64,000 nt of DNA from Allopusillimonas ginsengisoli (lineage in GTDB: Bacteria > Pseudomonadota > Gammaproteobacteria > Burkholderiales > Burkholderiaceae_B), in assembly GCF_004153455.1 (NCBI RefSeq), contig NZ_SDQE01000001.1, positions 372,001-436,000 on the forward strand, read 5' to 3'. A program made the position numbers and the translations under genes. Below the pieces are notes generated by a model. That model made no database searches and was not told the origin of the DNA. It was given only the letters and a program-made list of their open reading frames with translations. Position 1 is the first letter of the stretch; each line of letters starts with the position of its first letter. This document shows, one piece after another, positions 55,899 to 63,687 of the stretch.

Positions 55899-55952
55899 AT
55901 CCTAGGGGTTGAACGCTGTCATCGACATGGCATTGCGGTGACAAATTTGTCA
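55899..55952 (-). promoter_or_regulatory. leftward promoter with a copper-response (CusR/CopR) box
   Basis: TGACAAATTTGTCA (55939-55952) is a perfect 14-bp palindrome and matches the known TGACAA-N2-TTGTCA box of CusR/CopR/PcoR response regulators. On the minus strand, a TAGGAT -10 (55904-55899) lies 34 bases downstream, which puts the box centre near -53, the usual activating position. It should drive the propeller-HiPIP-receptor-PepSY operon. Confidence 0.7.
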
Positions 55953-55975
55953 TGCAACTTGAGCCGCTCGATGAC

Positions 55976-56039
55976 GACAAATACATGTCTTATTTGTCAC
56001 GCTGGCGTCATCGGACAGTAACCGCGTGATCGCTAGAGT
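55976..56039 (+). promoter_or_regulatory. rightward promoter with a second, variant metal-response box
   Basis: GACAAATA (55976-55983) and TATTTGTC (55991-55998) are perfect 8-bp inverted halves, related to the first box but with a 7-base centre. TAGAGT (56034-56039) is a likely -10, 35 bases further right. The mirror-image spacing to the leftward promoter suggests one regulator drives both sides. The rest of the 55778-56120 gap holds no gene. Confidence 0.55.
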
Positions 56040-56120
56040 GGAGTCCTGGCCAGATCGTCTGGCCCTGATATCACGCAGCACTACTGCACTGCGTGACAAC
56101 TATTTTCATAGGAATCTCTC

Positions 56121-56453
56121 ATGTCTGTACGTTTCAAAATGCTTATCGCCACTTTCGCACTTGCGGCAACCGCCCCCGTCACGAGTTTTGCCTATTGGGT
56201 CCCCGACAATACCGAACAAGGCGGCACCGAGGTATACGACTGGTCCAATATGAAGAGCCGCACCCAGGTCCTTCAAGAGCTTGAAGAAGCCAAGGCAGAT
56301 CCAACGTGGGAGTCGCGCCAGGGTGAAGCGACGGGTTCTTGGCCACAGGACCAGGCTGCCTCAACGAAAACACGGGCGCAGGTCAGACAAGAACTGGCAT
56401 CAATGACGGATGAAGAGAAAGCCTACATAGAAAGCTTTTACACCGGCGCCTGA
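56121..56453 (+). CDS. small exported DUF4148-type protein
   Basis: A 110-residue protein with a Sec signal peptide (LIATFALAATAPVTSFA). The mature part contains two copies of the DUF4148 motif, SRTQVLQELEEAKADPTW and KTRAQVRQELASMTDEEKA. Function unknown; such proteins are frequent in Burkholderiales. AGGAA precedes the ATG. It is expressed divergently from the metal-linked operon, from a promoter with a metal-response-like box, so it may be a stress or metal-related periplasmic protein. Confidence 0.8.
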   Translation: MSVRFKMLIATFALAATAPVTSFAYWVPDNTEQGGTEVYDWSNMKSRTQVLQELEEAKADPTWESRQGEATGSWPQDQAASTKTRAQVRQELASMTDEEKAYIESFYTGA

Positions 56454-56500
56454 TACCCACTGTTCAACAGGCCAGCAAGCATCCCGGTCGCAAGCGATAA

Positions 56501-57406
56501 CTAATCGCCCAGCATTGCCCAGATCCGTTCCACGGCTTCTGGATAGCGCGACCGGGAACTGCGATACAAGCCCAGTTGCAGCGTCAGCGGTTTCAGGACG
56601 TCGCCCACGGGTTCAAGCATAAGCAGCGCGCCTGACCTTAACTCCCGCTGGACGAGACTTTCCGGCAGCCACGCCATGCCTAGTCCAGCAAGCAGCATCT
56701 CCTTTACACCCGCCAGAAAAACCGACTCATGAACGATCTCCACGTTGCAGTGCTGAAGCAATGTGATGAAGCCATGCTCGTACATGATGCGGCCCAGGAA
56801 GCTGTCCGGTGGAAAGGCCAGCAGGTTCAATGGCCTATCTTCGTCAGGCACATGCAATGGGCGGCCATGCTCGTCGGGCGCGCTCAAAGGAATCAGCTTC
56901 TCACACCCGAGCGCCAGGCGTGAGGTTTCCGGCACCAACTTGTACAAGGGATCGTTCTCCTCTTCCATGCACAACAGCATATCGACATCCCCGCGCAGGA
57001 AAAGCGCCACACACTCATCCCGGTTTTCGGAACGCACGCTGAAGTTCACGCTGCGATTCAGGCCCCGCATCAAACGCTCAAGCAGACAGGGAAGCCGCGA
57101 CATCGTCAGCGAATGCTGTGTTGCGAATACAATGCGCGCCGAACCGCTATGCTCAGATTGCATACGGCTGCGCAACTGGCTCATATCGCGCAAAAGAACC
57201 CGGAAGGCAGGCACATGCCGCTGCGCCACCGTGGTCAGGCGCAACGGCTGGGTGCGTCGGTCCACAAGTTCAACGTCCAACCACCTTTCCAGCATTTGTA
57301 TACGGCGAGAAAACGCTGGCTGCGTTACATGCCGCAACGCGGCAGCACTTGAAAACGAACCCGTTTCCACCAACGCCAGAAAATCCTCTATCCATAGCTG
57401 CTTCAT
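56501..57406 (-). CDS. LysR-family regulator of the cysteate/cysteine-type cluster
   Basis: A 301-residue protein with an N-terminal HTH (LVETGSFSSAAALRHVTQPAFSRRIQMLE) and a C-terminal effector domain. ATG 57406 follows GAGGAG; the longer frame adds 18 unsupported residues. It is divergent from the PLP lyase across 111 bp that contain a 15-bp motif also found upstream of the last gene of the window, so it probably controls both transcripts. Confidence 0.9.
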   Translation of the reverse strand: MKQLWIEDFLALVETGSFSSAAALRHVTQPAFSRRIQMLERWLDVELVDRRTQPLRLTTVAQRHVPAFRVLLRDMSQLRSRMQSEHSGSARIVFATQHSLTMSRLPCLLERLMRGLNRSVNFSVRSENRDECVALFLRGDVDMLLCMEEENDPLYKLVPETSRLALGCEKLIPLSAPDEHGRPLHVPDEDRPLNLLAFPPDSFLGRIMYEHGFITLLQHCNVEIVHESVFLAGVKEMLLAGLGMAWLPESLVQRELRSGALLMLEPVGDVLKPLTLQLGLYRSSRSRYPEAVERIWAMLGD

Positions 57407-57446
57407 GCCGCCGCTCCTCACGATATGCAAAAACGACATATTGCGC

Positions 57447-57489
57447 CAAAAACATAGCATTGGGCAAACGATTTCTCTATTTATAAGAT
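57447..57489 (+). promoter_or_regulatory. promoter of the PLP-lyase/ABC operon with shared motif copy 1
   Basis: CAAAAACATAGCATT (57447-57461) is flanked by TTGCGCC and GGGCAAA, an imperfect inverted pair, and abuts a promoter TTGGGC (57461-57466) - 17 bp - TAAGAT (57484-57489). The 15-mer is identical to 63591-63605. It is a probable LysR site. Confidence 0.6.
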
Positions 57490-57517
57490 GGGGAACATTT
57501 ACAAACAGGAGTCAACC

Positions 57518-58543
57518 ATGCTTCAACTTGCCGCGTACCCTCGCGTACGTTTGGGCCATTTCCCAACCCCCCTGGAATTCATGCCGAATCTGACGCGGCA
57601 CCTTGACGGCCCGAACCTGTACATTAAGCGTGATGATTGCACGGGGCTGGCCACAGGCGGAAACAAGACACGCAAGCTTGAATTTCTGGTGGCGCAGGCC
57701 ATTGCAGAAGGCGCAGATACCCTGATTACCCAGGGCGCGGTGCAGTCGAATCACGCACGGCAAACAGTCGCCGCTGCCGCCCGAATGGGCATGAAATGCA
57801 AGATTCTGCTTGAGGAGCGCGTTCCCAACGCAACAGACGACTATGCGCACTCCGGCAACGTGATGCTTGACGGGCTCATGGGCGGTGAAATCGCTGCTCG
57901 CCTGCCGGCCGGCACCAATATGCAGCAGGCCGCGGAAGCACTGGCAGCGGAACTACGCCAGGCTGGCCACAAGCCTTACGTGATTCCCGGCGGCGGCTCG
58001 ACGGCGGTGGGCGCGCTCGGCTACGTCGCCTGCGCGCAGGAATTGCTTACCCAATCATTTGAAAGCGGCGTACGCATAGACCATGTGGTGCACGCCACCG
58101 GCAGCACGGGTACGCAAGCCGGTTTGGTGGTGGGCCTGCGCGCAAGCAACAGTGGCATTCCTGTCTACGGCGTCAGCGTGCGCGCGCCGCGTCAGAAGCA
58201 GGAAGAGAATGTCTGGAATCTGGTTCAGGCTACGGTGGATTACATGGGCCTGCCCGTGTCGTCGATCGATCGCGCAGACATCGTCGCAAATTCGGATTAC
58301 GTTGGCGAAGGCTATGGCATCCCAACAGATGGCATGATCGAAGCAGTACGCCTTACCGCTGAGCTCGAGGGTATTCTGCTGGACCCTGTCTATTCGGGCA
58401 AGGGTATGGCTGGGCTGATCGACCTGATCCGCTCGGGGCACTACAAGAAAGGCGAAAACGTGGTGTTCATTCATACCGGCGGCGCGGTTGGCCTGTTCGG
58501 GTATCGGACAGCATTTGCCAACAGCGGATCCAACGCTGCATAA
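57518..58543 (+). CDS. PLP-dependent L-cysteate sulfo-lyase / D-cysteine desulfhydrase family enzyme
   Basis: A fold-type II PLP enzyme of 341 residues. Lys50 in [11 protein letters not shown] binds PLP and QSNHARQ holds the substrate carboxylate; the middle [12 protein letters not shown] and the end [18 protein letters not shown] and [13 protein letters not shown] are shared by CuyA and DcyD. ACC deaminase is related but fits less well. CuyA turns cysteate into pyruvate, ammonia and sulfite; DcyD releases sulfide from D-cysteine. ATG 57518 follows AGGAG at 6 bases. It heads an operon with an acidic-amino-acid-type ABC importer and an Asp/Glu-racemase-family protein, which favours cysteate, an aspartate analogue. 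Confidence 0.8.
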   Translation: MLQLAAYPRVRLGHFPTPLEFMPNLTRHLDGPNLYIKRDDCTGLATGGNKTRKLEFLVAQAIAEGADTLITQGAVQSNHARQTVAAAARMGMKCKILLEERVPNATDDYAHSGNVMLDGLMGGEIAARLPAGTNMQQAAEALAAELRQAGHKPYVIPGGGSTAVGALGYVACAQELLTQSFESGVRIDHVVHATGSTGTQAGLVVGLRASNSGIPVYGVSVRAPRQKQEENVWNLVQATVDYMGLPVSSIDRADIVANSDYVGEGYGIPTDGMIEAVRLTAELEGILLDPVYSGKGMAGLIDLIRSGHYKKGENVVFIHTGGAVGLFGYRTAFANSGSNAA

Positions 58544-58642
58544 ACATTCGACTGTCAGGGCCACGCGCTCGCGCCGCCCTCTCACCAAGCAGAATCCCTT
58601 TACCTGGGTGACACAGCGTTCGTCACCCGGAGGAGACACACA

Positions 58643-59539
58643 ATGAAAATCTGGAAAATTCTACTGTTGGCAACCACTATTGCCGCAATGGGCACCGCCT
58701 ATGGACAAGGGCGACTGGAAAAAATCAAATCGACTGGAGAGATTACGATTGGCCATCGGGATGCATCCATCCCCTTCTCGTACCTGGATGATCAGCAAAC
58801 ACCCGTAGGCTACTCGATGGACATTTGCGCCAAGGTCGTGGATGACGTCAAGCAGAAGCTTGGCCTGGACACGCTTAACGTCAAGCTCGTGCCCGTGACC
58901 TCCTCCACGCGCATCCCGCTGGTTGCCAATGGCACCGTTGACCTGGTCTGCGGATCGGCCACCAATACGGTGGAGCGTCAGAAGCAGGTGAGCTTTGCGC
59001 CAACGACATTTGTCACCGCAACCCGATACGCCGCGAAGAAGTCGTCGAACATCAACAGCCTGGACGATCTGAATGGAAAAACGGTAGTCTCCACTGCCGG
59101 TACCAGCAACATCAGGTGGTTGACTGCCGTCAATGAAAGCGAGGGCAGGAAAATGCGCATCATTCCGACCAAAGACCATCCCGCCGCCATGCTGACCGTA
59201 GCCAACGGCCGCGCCGTGGCGTTTTTCATGGACGACATTCTTCTGGCCAGTCTGGTTGCCACCGAACGACAACCCGACGAATGGATGATCAGCCAGGACA
59301 CCTATACCGTGGAACCCTACGCCATCATGGAACCAAAGAATGATCCCGAGTTCAAGAAAGTGGTGGATGATTCGATAGCCGCCATGATGAAAGACGGGAC
59401 GCTGGCCACGCTGTACAAGAAATGGTTCGAAATGCCTATCCCGCCTAAGAACGTCAACCTTAACTTGCCGATGAGCGAAGCACTCGCCCGGGCAGTCGCC
59501 AACCCCACCGATTCGCCCGACCCAGCGGACTATCAGTAA
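58643..59539 (+). CDS. amino-acid ABC transporter binding protein (Glu/Asp type, family 3)
   Basis: A 298-residue receptor with a signal peptide ending GTAYGQ (about 22). RLEKIKSTGEITIGHRDASIPFSYLDD opens the fold; LVCGSATNTVERQKQVSFA and FFMDDILLASLVA are typical of GltI-like proteins. GGAGGAGA-like spacing precedes the ATG. It belongs with the two permeases and ATPase downstream. The ligand is probably an acidic amino acid or its sulfonate analogue. Confidence 0.9.
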   Translation: MKIWKILLLATTIAAMGTAYGQGRLEKIKSTGEITIGHRDASIPFSYLDDQQTPVGYSMDICAKVVDDVKQKLGLDTLNVKLVPVTSSTRIPLVANGTVDLVCGSATNTVERQKQVSFAPTTFVTATRYAAKKSSNINSLDDLNGKTVVSTAGTSNIRWLTAVNESEGRKMRIIPTKDHPAAMLTVANGRAVAFFMDDILLASLVATERQPDEWMISQDTYTVEPYAIMEPKNDPEFKKVVDDSIAAMMKDGTLATLYKKWFEMPIPPKNVNLNLPMSEALARAVANPTDSPDPADYQ

Positions 59540-59611
59540 CTGGCGCGGCATACCTCTATCACGCTTGACCGGCAGCTCATCGCCTTGATGGGGATGCCGG
59601 TTCACCGCACG

Positions 59612-59663
59612 ATGACGTAGCGCCGGCCTGGCACCCAGGGTGCGCAAGCCGGTGCTACGTCAT
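59612..59663 (+). terminator. large intercistronic hairpin between binding protein and permease genes
   Basis: ATGACGTAGC (59612-59621) pairs perfectly with GCTACGTCAT (59654-59663). The stem continues through a G-T wobble into CCGGC/GCCGG, and a second stem GCACC/GGTGC (59631-59643) tops it. There is no T-run. It ends 12 bases before the permease start, overlapping the approach to its ribosome site. It likely protects the receptor mRNA 3' end or damps permease translation. Confidence 0.75.
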
Positions 59664-59675
59664 CTGGAGACAACA

Positions 59676-60455
59676 ATGAATTACAACTGGAACTGGCCCA
59701 TATTCTTTGAACTGGCGCCAACCGGTGGAACCTACTTACAGGCGCTGCTCTCAGGCTTGGCGTGGACCATTGCCACAGCGGCACTGTCGTGGATGCTGGC
59801 ACTGGCGATGGGCGTGATGGTCGGCGTTGCCAGAACCACTCGCGTGAAATGGGCCCGCATTGTCGGCACCGCATATGTCGAGCTGTTTCGCAACATTCCG
59901 CTGCTCGTTCAGATGTTTCTATGGTATTTCGTTGTACCGGAAATACTGCCAACGGCATTGGGCGACGCGATCAAACAAATCGCCCCACCCTGGGGAATTT
60001 TTGTACCGGCAGTGTTGTGCCTGGGCTTTTATACCTCGTCGCGCGTGGCCGAACAGGTTCGCGCAGGAATCGAATCCCTGCCGCGCGGTCAATCCATGGC
60101 CGCAACCGCCTTAGGCATGAAACCGCATCAGGTTTATCGATATGTGCTGTTGCCCACGTCGTTTCGCATCATTCTGCCTCCGCTGATTTCCGAGCTCCTG
60201 AACCTCATCAAGAACACCTCGGTGGCCTTCACCATAGGCCTGCTTGAACTGGTGGGTGCGGCGCGCTCCATGCAGGAGTTCAGCTTTCAGGTATTTGAAG
60301 CGTTCACGGCCGCCACGCTGTTTTATCTGCTGCTCAATCTGGTCGTATTGCGAGGCATGTTGCTCATCGAGGCGCGTATCGCCGTGCCTGGCTTCATCGG
60401 ATCCTCCCTCGCCGCCAAGAAGACCGGCGCACTCAAAGAGGTAGTGACAACATGA
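59676..60455 (+). CDS. amino-acid ABC transporter permease (GltJ-like)
   Basis: A 259-residue inner-membrane permease of the His/Glu/Gln family, with five or six spans. The EAA loop is visible as EQVRAGIESLPRGQSMAATALGMKPHQVYRYVLLP near 128-162. ATG 59676 follows GGAGA. It overlaps the second permease gene by 4 bases. It forms a heterodimer with it. Confidence 0.92.
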   Translation: MNYNWNWPIFFELAPTGGTYLQALLSGLAWTIATAALSWMLALAMGVMVGVARTTRVKWARIVGTAYVELFRNIPLLVQMFLWYFVVPEILPTALGDAIKQIAPPWGIFVPAVLCLGFYTSSRVAEQVRAGIESLPRGQSMAATALGMKPHQVYRYVLLPTSFRIILPPLISELLNLIKNTSVAFTIGLLELVGAARSMQEFSFQVFEAFTAATLFYLLLNLVVLRGMLLIEARIAVPGFIGSSLAAKKTGALKEVVTT

Positions 60456-61141
60456 ATAGCTTTGACTTTGATGTCATCGAACGCTCGTTGGGGTATCTGT
60501 TTCGCGATGGCATGGTTTTCACGCTGAAGCTGACCATTCTGTCGACAACAATGGGGCTCACTCTGGGCACGCTGCTGGCCATGTGCCGTTTATCCGGCAT
60601 CAAGCCGCTGGCGTCGGCCGCCGGCGCCTACGTGAATTTTCTGCGCGCCCTGCCGCTTATCCTCGTCATCTTCTGGTTCTATTTTCTGGTTCCCTACATT
60701 GGCGGGTGGCTCACCGGCCAAGGCAGGCCATTGAATGTGGGTGGCTTCACGTCAGCACTAATCACCTTCACGCTGTTTGAGGCTGCCTATTTTTGCGAGA
60801 TCATGCGTGCAGGCATTCAATCGATCCCTCGCGGGCAAGTGGCGGCCGGTTATGCGCTGGGACTGAACTATTGGCAAATGATGGCCAATGTTGTGCTGCC
60901 GCAGGCCTTGCGCAATATGGCACCCATACTGCTGACACAGACCATTGTTCTGTTCCAGGATACGTCGCTGGTCTATGTATTGTCACTGACCGACTTCCTC
61001 GGCGCCGGCATCAATGTGGCCCAGCGAGACAACCGATTGGTCGAGATGTATATCTTCGTGGCGGCCGTCTATTTCGTCATGAGCTATGCCGCCTCCCAGC
61101 TGGTCAAGTATCTCCAGCGCCGCAACACCATGGCGGCGTAG
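60452..61141 (+). CDS. amino-acid ABC transporter permease (GltK-like)
   Basis: A 229-residue second permease. The EAA loop is CEIMRAGIQSIPRGQVAAGYALGLNYWQMMANVVLPQALR near 115-155. Its start overlaps the previous gene (ATGA), and a 28-base gap leads to the ATPase. Confidence 0.92.
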   Translation: MNSFDFDVIERSLGYLFRDGMVFTLKLTILSTTMGLTLGTLLAMCRLSGIKPLASAAGAYVNFLRALPLILVIFWFYFLVPYIGGWLTGQGRPLNVGGFTSALITFTLFEAAYFCEIMRAGIQSIPRGQVAAGYALGLNYWQMMANVVLPQALRNMAPILLTQTIVLFQDTSLVYVLSLTDFLGAGINVAQRDNRLVEMYIFVAAVYFVMSYAASQLVKYLQRRNTMAA

Positions 61142-61169
61142 CAACCCTATATAAAAGCAGGAGACCCAA

Positions 61170-61904
61170 GTGATAGAAATCAAGCAAGTCAGCAAGTGGT
61201 ATGGATCAACCCAGGTCCTGGACGACTGCATGACCAATGTGGCCAGCGGAGAAGTCGTAGTCGTATGCGGCCCGTCTGGTTCCGGAAAGTCCACCCTGAT
61301 CAAAACCGTGAATGGGCTGGAGCCCTTTCAGAAAGGGGAAATCAAGGTCGACGGTATATCGGTGGGTGCGTCAAGCACCAACCTTCCCCGATTGCGAGCC
61401 CGCATCGGCATGGTTTTCCAGGGCTTTGAGCTGTTTCCCCATCTGTCCGTCATGCAGAATCTGGTGTTGGCTCAGGTAAAGGTGTTAAAACGGCCTGCCG
61501 CCGACGCCGCCTCGCGCGCGTCGGCGTTGCTGGACCGCGTGGGGCTCAAAGCGCATCAGGACAAGTTTCCCGGACAGTTGTCCGGCGGACAGCAGCAACG
61601 CGTGGCGATTGCGCGCGCGCTGGCCATGGATCCCATTGCAATGCTGTTCGATGAGCCTACCTCGGCACTGGATCCTGAGATGGTCAACGAAGTGCTGGAT
61701 GTGATGATAGATCTTGCGCGCGAAGGCATGACCATGATGGTGGTCACGCACGAAATGGGCTTTGCGCGCAAAGTTGCCGACCGCATCATCTTCATGGATG
61801 CCGGCAAAATCGTCGAAGATTGCAGCAAAGAGGAGTTTTTCGGCAACCTGCCGGCCCGATCCGAACGCGCACAGATGTTTCTCTCCAAGATAATCTCTCA
61901 CTGA
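61170..61904 (+). CDS. amino-acid ABC transporter ATP-binding protein (GltL-like)
   Basis: A 244-residue ATPase with Walker A GPSGSGKSTLIKTVNGLE, signature LSGGQQQRVAIARAL, Walker B LFDEPTSALDPEMV and H-loop VVTHEMGFARKVAD. It starts at GTG 61170 with AGGAG upstream. Its stop shares bases with the next start (TGATG), coupling it to the racemase-family gene and tying racemase to transporter. Confidence 0.93.
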   Translation: MIEIKQVSKWYGSTQVLDDCMTNVASGEVVVVCGPSGSGKSTLIKTVNGLEPFQKGEIKVDGISVGASSTNLPRLRARIGMVFQGFELFPHLSVMQNLVLAQVKVLKRPAADAASRASALLDRVGLKAHQDKFPGQLSGGQQQRVAIARALAMDPIAMLFDEPTSALDPEMVNEVLDVMIDLAREGMTMMVVTHEMGFARKVADRIIFMDAGKIVEDCSKEEFFGNLPARSERAQMFLSKIISH

Positions 61905-62632
61905 TGAACGATACACAATTCGAAGGCAGGTTTCTGGGCGTGCTGGGCGGCATGGGACCTATGGCGGGGGCAGTTTTCATGCAGCGTCTGGTTGCGCTCA
62001 CCGACAGCCCATCCGATCAGCAGCACGTACCTGCCATCCTGTGGAACGACCCGCGCGTGCCCGACCGTCCCGCCGGCTTCGCAGGCTCTGGACCGGACCC
62101 CCTGCCCTGGATGAAGAACGGCGTGAGCAAGCTGGTACGGGCCGGGGCAGCCGCGCTCGTCATTCCCTGCAATACCGCCCACCTTTGGTACGAACAGCTC
62201 GCCGCGTCGACGCAGGTGCCTATCCTGCATATCGTACAGGCAGTAGTAGATGATCTGCGCAGCCAGGGAATAACCACAGGACGCATCGGGCTGCTGGGCA
62301 CCGCGACAACGCTGAAGCTGGGCCTGTACCAGAACGCGCTTCAGGCACACGGATACGAACCGGTACTGCTTCCCGACCATCTCATCGAAGGGCCGTGCGC
62401 GGCGTCGATAAAGCTGGTCAAGAACAATCGTTTTGCGGACGCCCTGGAGCCGGCCACATGCTGTGTCACCGCCCTACGCCGACTGGAGGTCAACGCAGTG
62501 GTGCTGGGATGCACCGAGTTGCCGCTCGCCCTTCCGCATCATCACCGCGCTGCCCTCGATGTGGTCCTGACGGATTCCATCGATTCTCTGGCGCGCGCTG
62601 CGTTGAGGTGGTATCGATCCGGCCAGACGTAA
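61904..62632 (+). CDS. aspartate/glutamate racemase family protein
   Basis: A 242-residue PLP-independent racemase fold. The two catalytic cysteines are Cys89 (IPCNTAHLWY) and Cys203 (LGCTELPL), and the N-terminal LGVLGGMGPMAG is the family mark. ATG 61904 overlaps the ATPase stop; the longer frame is ATPase shadow. It could invert aspartate, or an analogue such as cysteate, so that the PLP lyase upstream receives the correct enantiomer. Closely similar to the neighbouring 62672-63400 gene. Confidence 0.9.
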   Translation: MNDTQFEGRFLGVLGGMGPMAGAVFMQRLVALTDSPSDQQHVPAILWNDPRVPDRPAGFAGSGPDPLPWMKNGVSKLVRAGAAALVIPCNTAHLWYEQLAASTQVPILHIVQAVVDDLRSQGITTGRIGLLGTATTLKLGLYQNALQAHGYEPVLLPDHLIEGPCAASIKLVKNNRFADALEPATCCVTALRRLEVNAVVLGCTELPLALPHHHRAALDVVLTDSIDSLARAALRWYRSGQT

Positions 62633-62671
62633 GGCATTCATTTGCTGCAACATGCTTCGGTGCCTGCGTGA

Positions 62672-63400
62672 TCAGTACCAATCCATGGCCGCCAGAGCCA
62701 GCGCGTCGATTGAATCAACAATAGGTATGCCCAAGCCGGGCCGTATCGGATGAGGCAGAGCCAGCGGCAATTCGGTGCATCCCAGCACCACGACATCGGC
62801 GCCACGGCTTTTAAGTATGCTAACGCACTCGGCGGCAGGCTTGAGCGCCTCCGCGATGCGGTTGGCGCCCACCAGTGTGATGGATGCGCTGCAATAATCC
62901 GCGATCTCTGTTTCGGTCGGCATCATCCAACGGTATCCATTCTTCTCGAGCGCCCGCTGATATAGGCCAAGCCTGAGCGTTGCGGACGTACCCATCAAAC
63001 CTACGCATCCTTGATGTATGCCCTGGCGACGCAGATCGTCGATCACCGCTTGCACGATATGCAACACAGGCACTTGCACAGCGGCGGAAATTTGCTCGTA
63101 CCACAAGTGGGCGGTGTTGCAGGGAATGGCAATGGCGCCCGCGCCCATACTGACCAGACGGTTCACGCCATGCATCATCCAGGGTAAGGGATCTGGTCCG
63201 AGCTTTGCATACCCTTTTGAGCGGCCGGGAATGCGTGGATCGCTCCACAGGATGGCTGGCAGATGCTGCTGATCGCAATCTGCATTGGATAAGGCCACCA
63301 GCCGAGCCATGAAACTTGCGCCGGCCATTGGCCCCATGCCACCCAAAACCCCCAGAAATCGCCCTTCGTGGCAAGTATGGTTCAAGGCGGAAATATCCAT
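62672..63400 (-). CDS. aspartate/glutamate racemase family protein, second copy
   Basis: A 242-residue protein with Cys94 (IPCNTAHLWY) and Cys208 (LGCTELPLALP) and the same N-terminal LGVLGGMGPMAG. By eye about two thirds identical to the first copy over the first 150 residues. It is convergent with it (39-bp gap) and divergent from the oligopeptide-type binding-protein gene. It may serve that second uptake system or have a different enantiomer preference. Confidence 0.9.
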   Translation of the reverse strand: MDISALNHTCHEGRFLGVLGGMGPMAGASFMARLVALSNADCDQQHLPAILWSDPRIPGRSKGYAKLGPDPLPWMMHGVNRLVSMGAGAIAIPCNTAHLWYEQISAAVQVPVLHIVQAVIDDLRRQGIHQGCVGLMGTSATLRLGLYQRALEKNGYRWMMPTETEIADYCSASITLVGANRIAEALKPAAECVSILKSRGADVVVLGCTELPLALPHPIRPGLGIPIVDSIDALALAAMDWY

Positions 63401-63590
63401 CAAAAACCAGTCCTGTTGTAATAAGTGAGTGCAATATCGTACGGGGCGGGCTTCGTCTTGCATAATGCCATATGCTTAGCGCAACATGCCCTTTTTGCAT
63501 AGCAAGGCACTGACTATTGGCTTCAACCCGTCGTTGCTGGCAATGGTAACTGAGCACAGCACGTCTTCATGCAAGATACGCATACGAGTG

Positions 63591-63605
63591 CAAAAACATA
63601 GCATT
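63591..63605 (+). promoter_or_regulatory. shared regulatory motif copy 2
   Basis: CAAAAACATAGCATT, identical to 57447-57461, lies 83 bases before the binding-protein start and just upstream of a plausible promoter (TTCGAC, 63604-63609, then TAGGAT, 63629-63634). It is a probable site for the LysR regulator at 56501-57406. The rest of 63401-63687 holds no gene. Confidence 0.55.
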
Positions 63606-63687
63606 CGACAGCGCCCCTTTGAGCTACGTAGGATAGCAAGAGAATTTCCTACTAAAGCCGAAAACACCAACGAGGGGTGGAGACAAA

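Noticed and set aside
57518-58543. ACC deaminase
   Set aside because: Same fold, but the central and C-terminal motifs and the amino-acid transporter/racemase context fit CuyA/D-cysteine desulfhydrase better.
61820-61903. Longer start for the first racemase
   Set aside because: The added 28 residues are an alternate-frame reading of the ATPase end; ATG 61904 overlaps its stop and matches the second racemase N-terminus.
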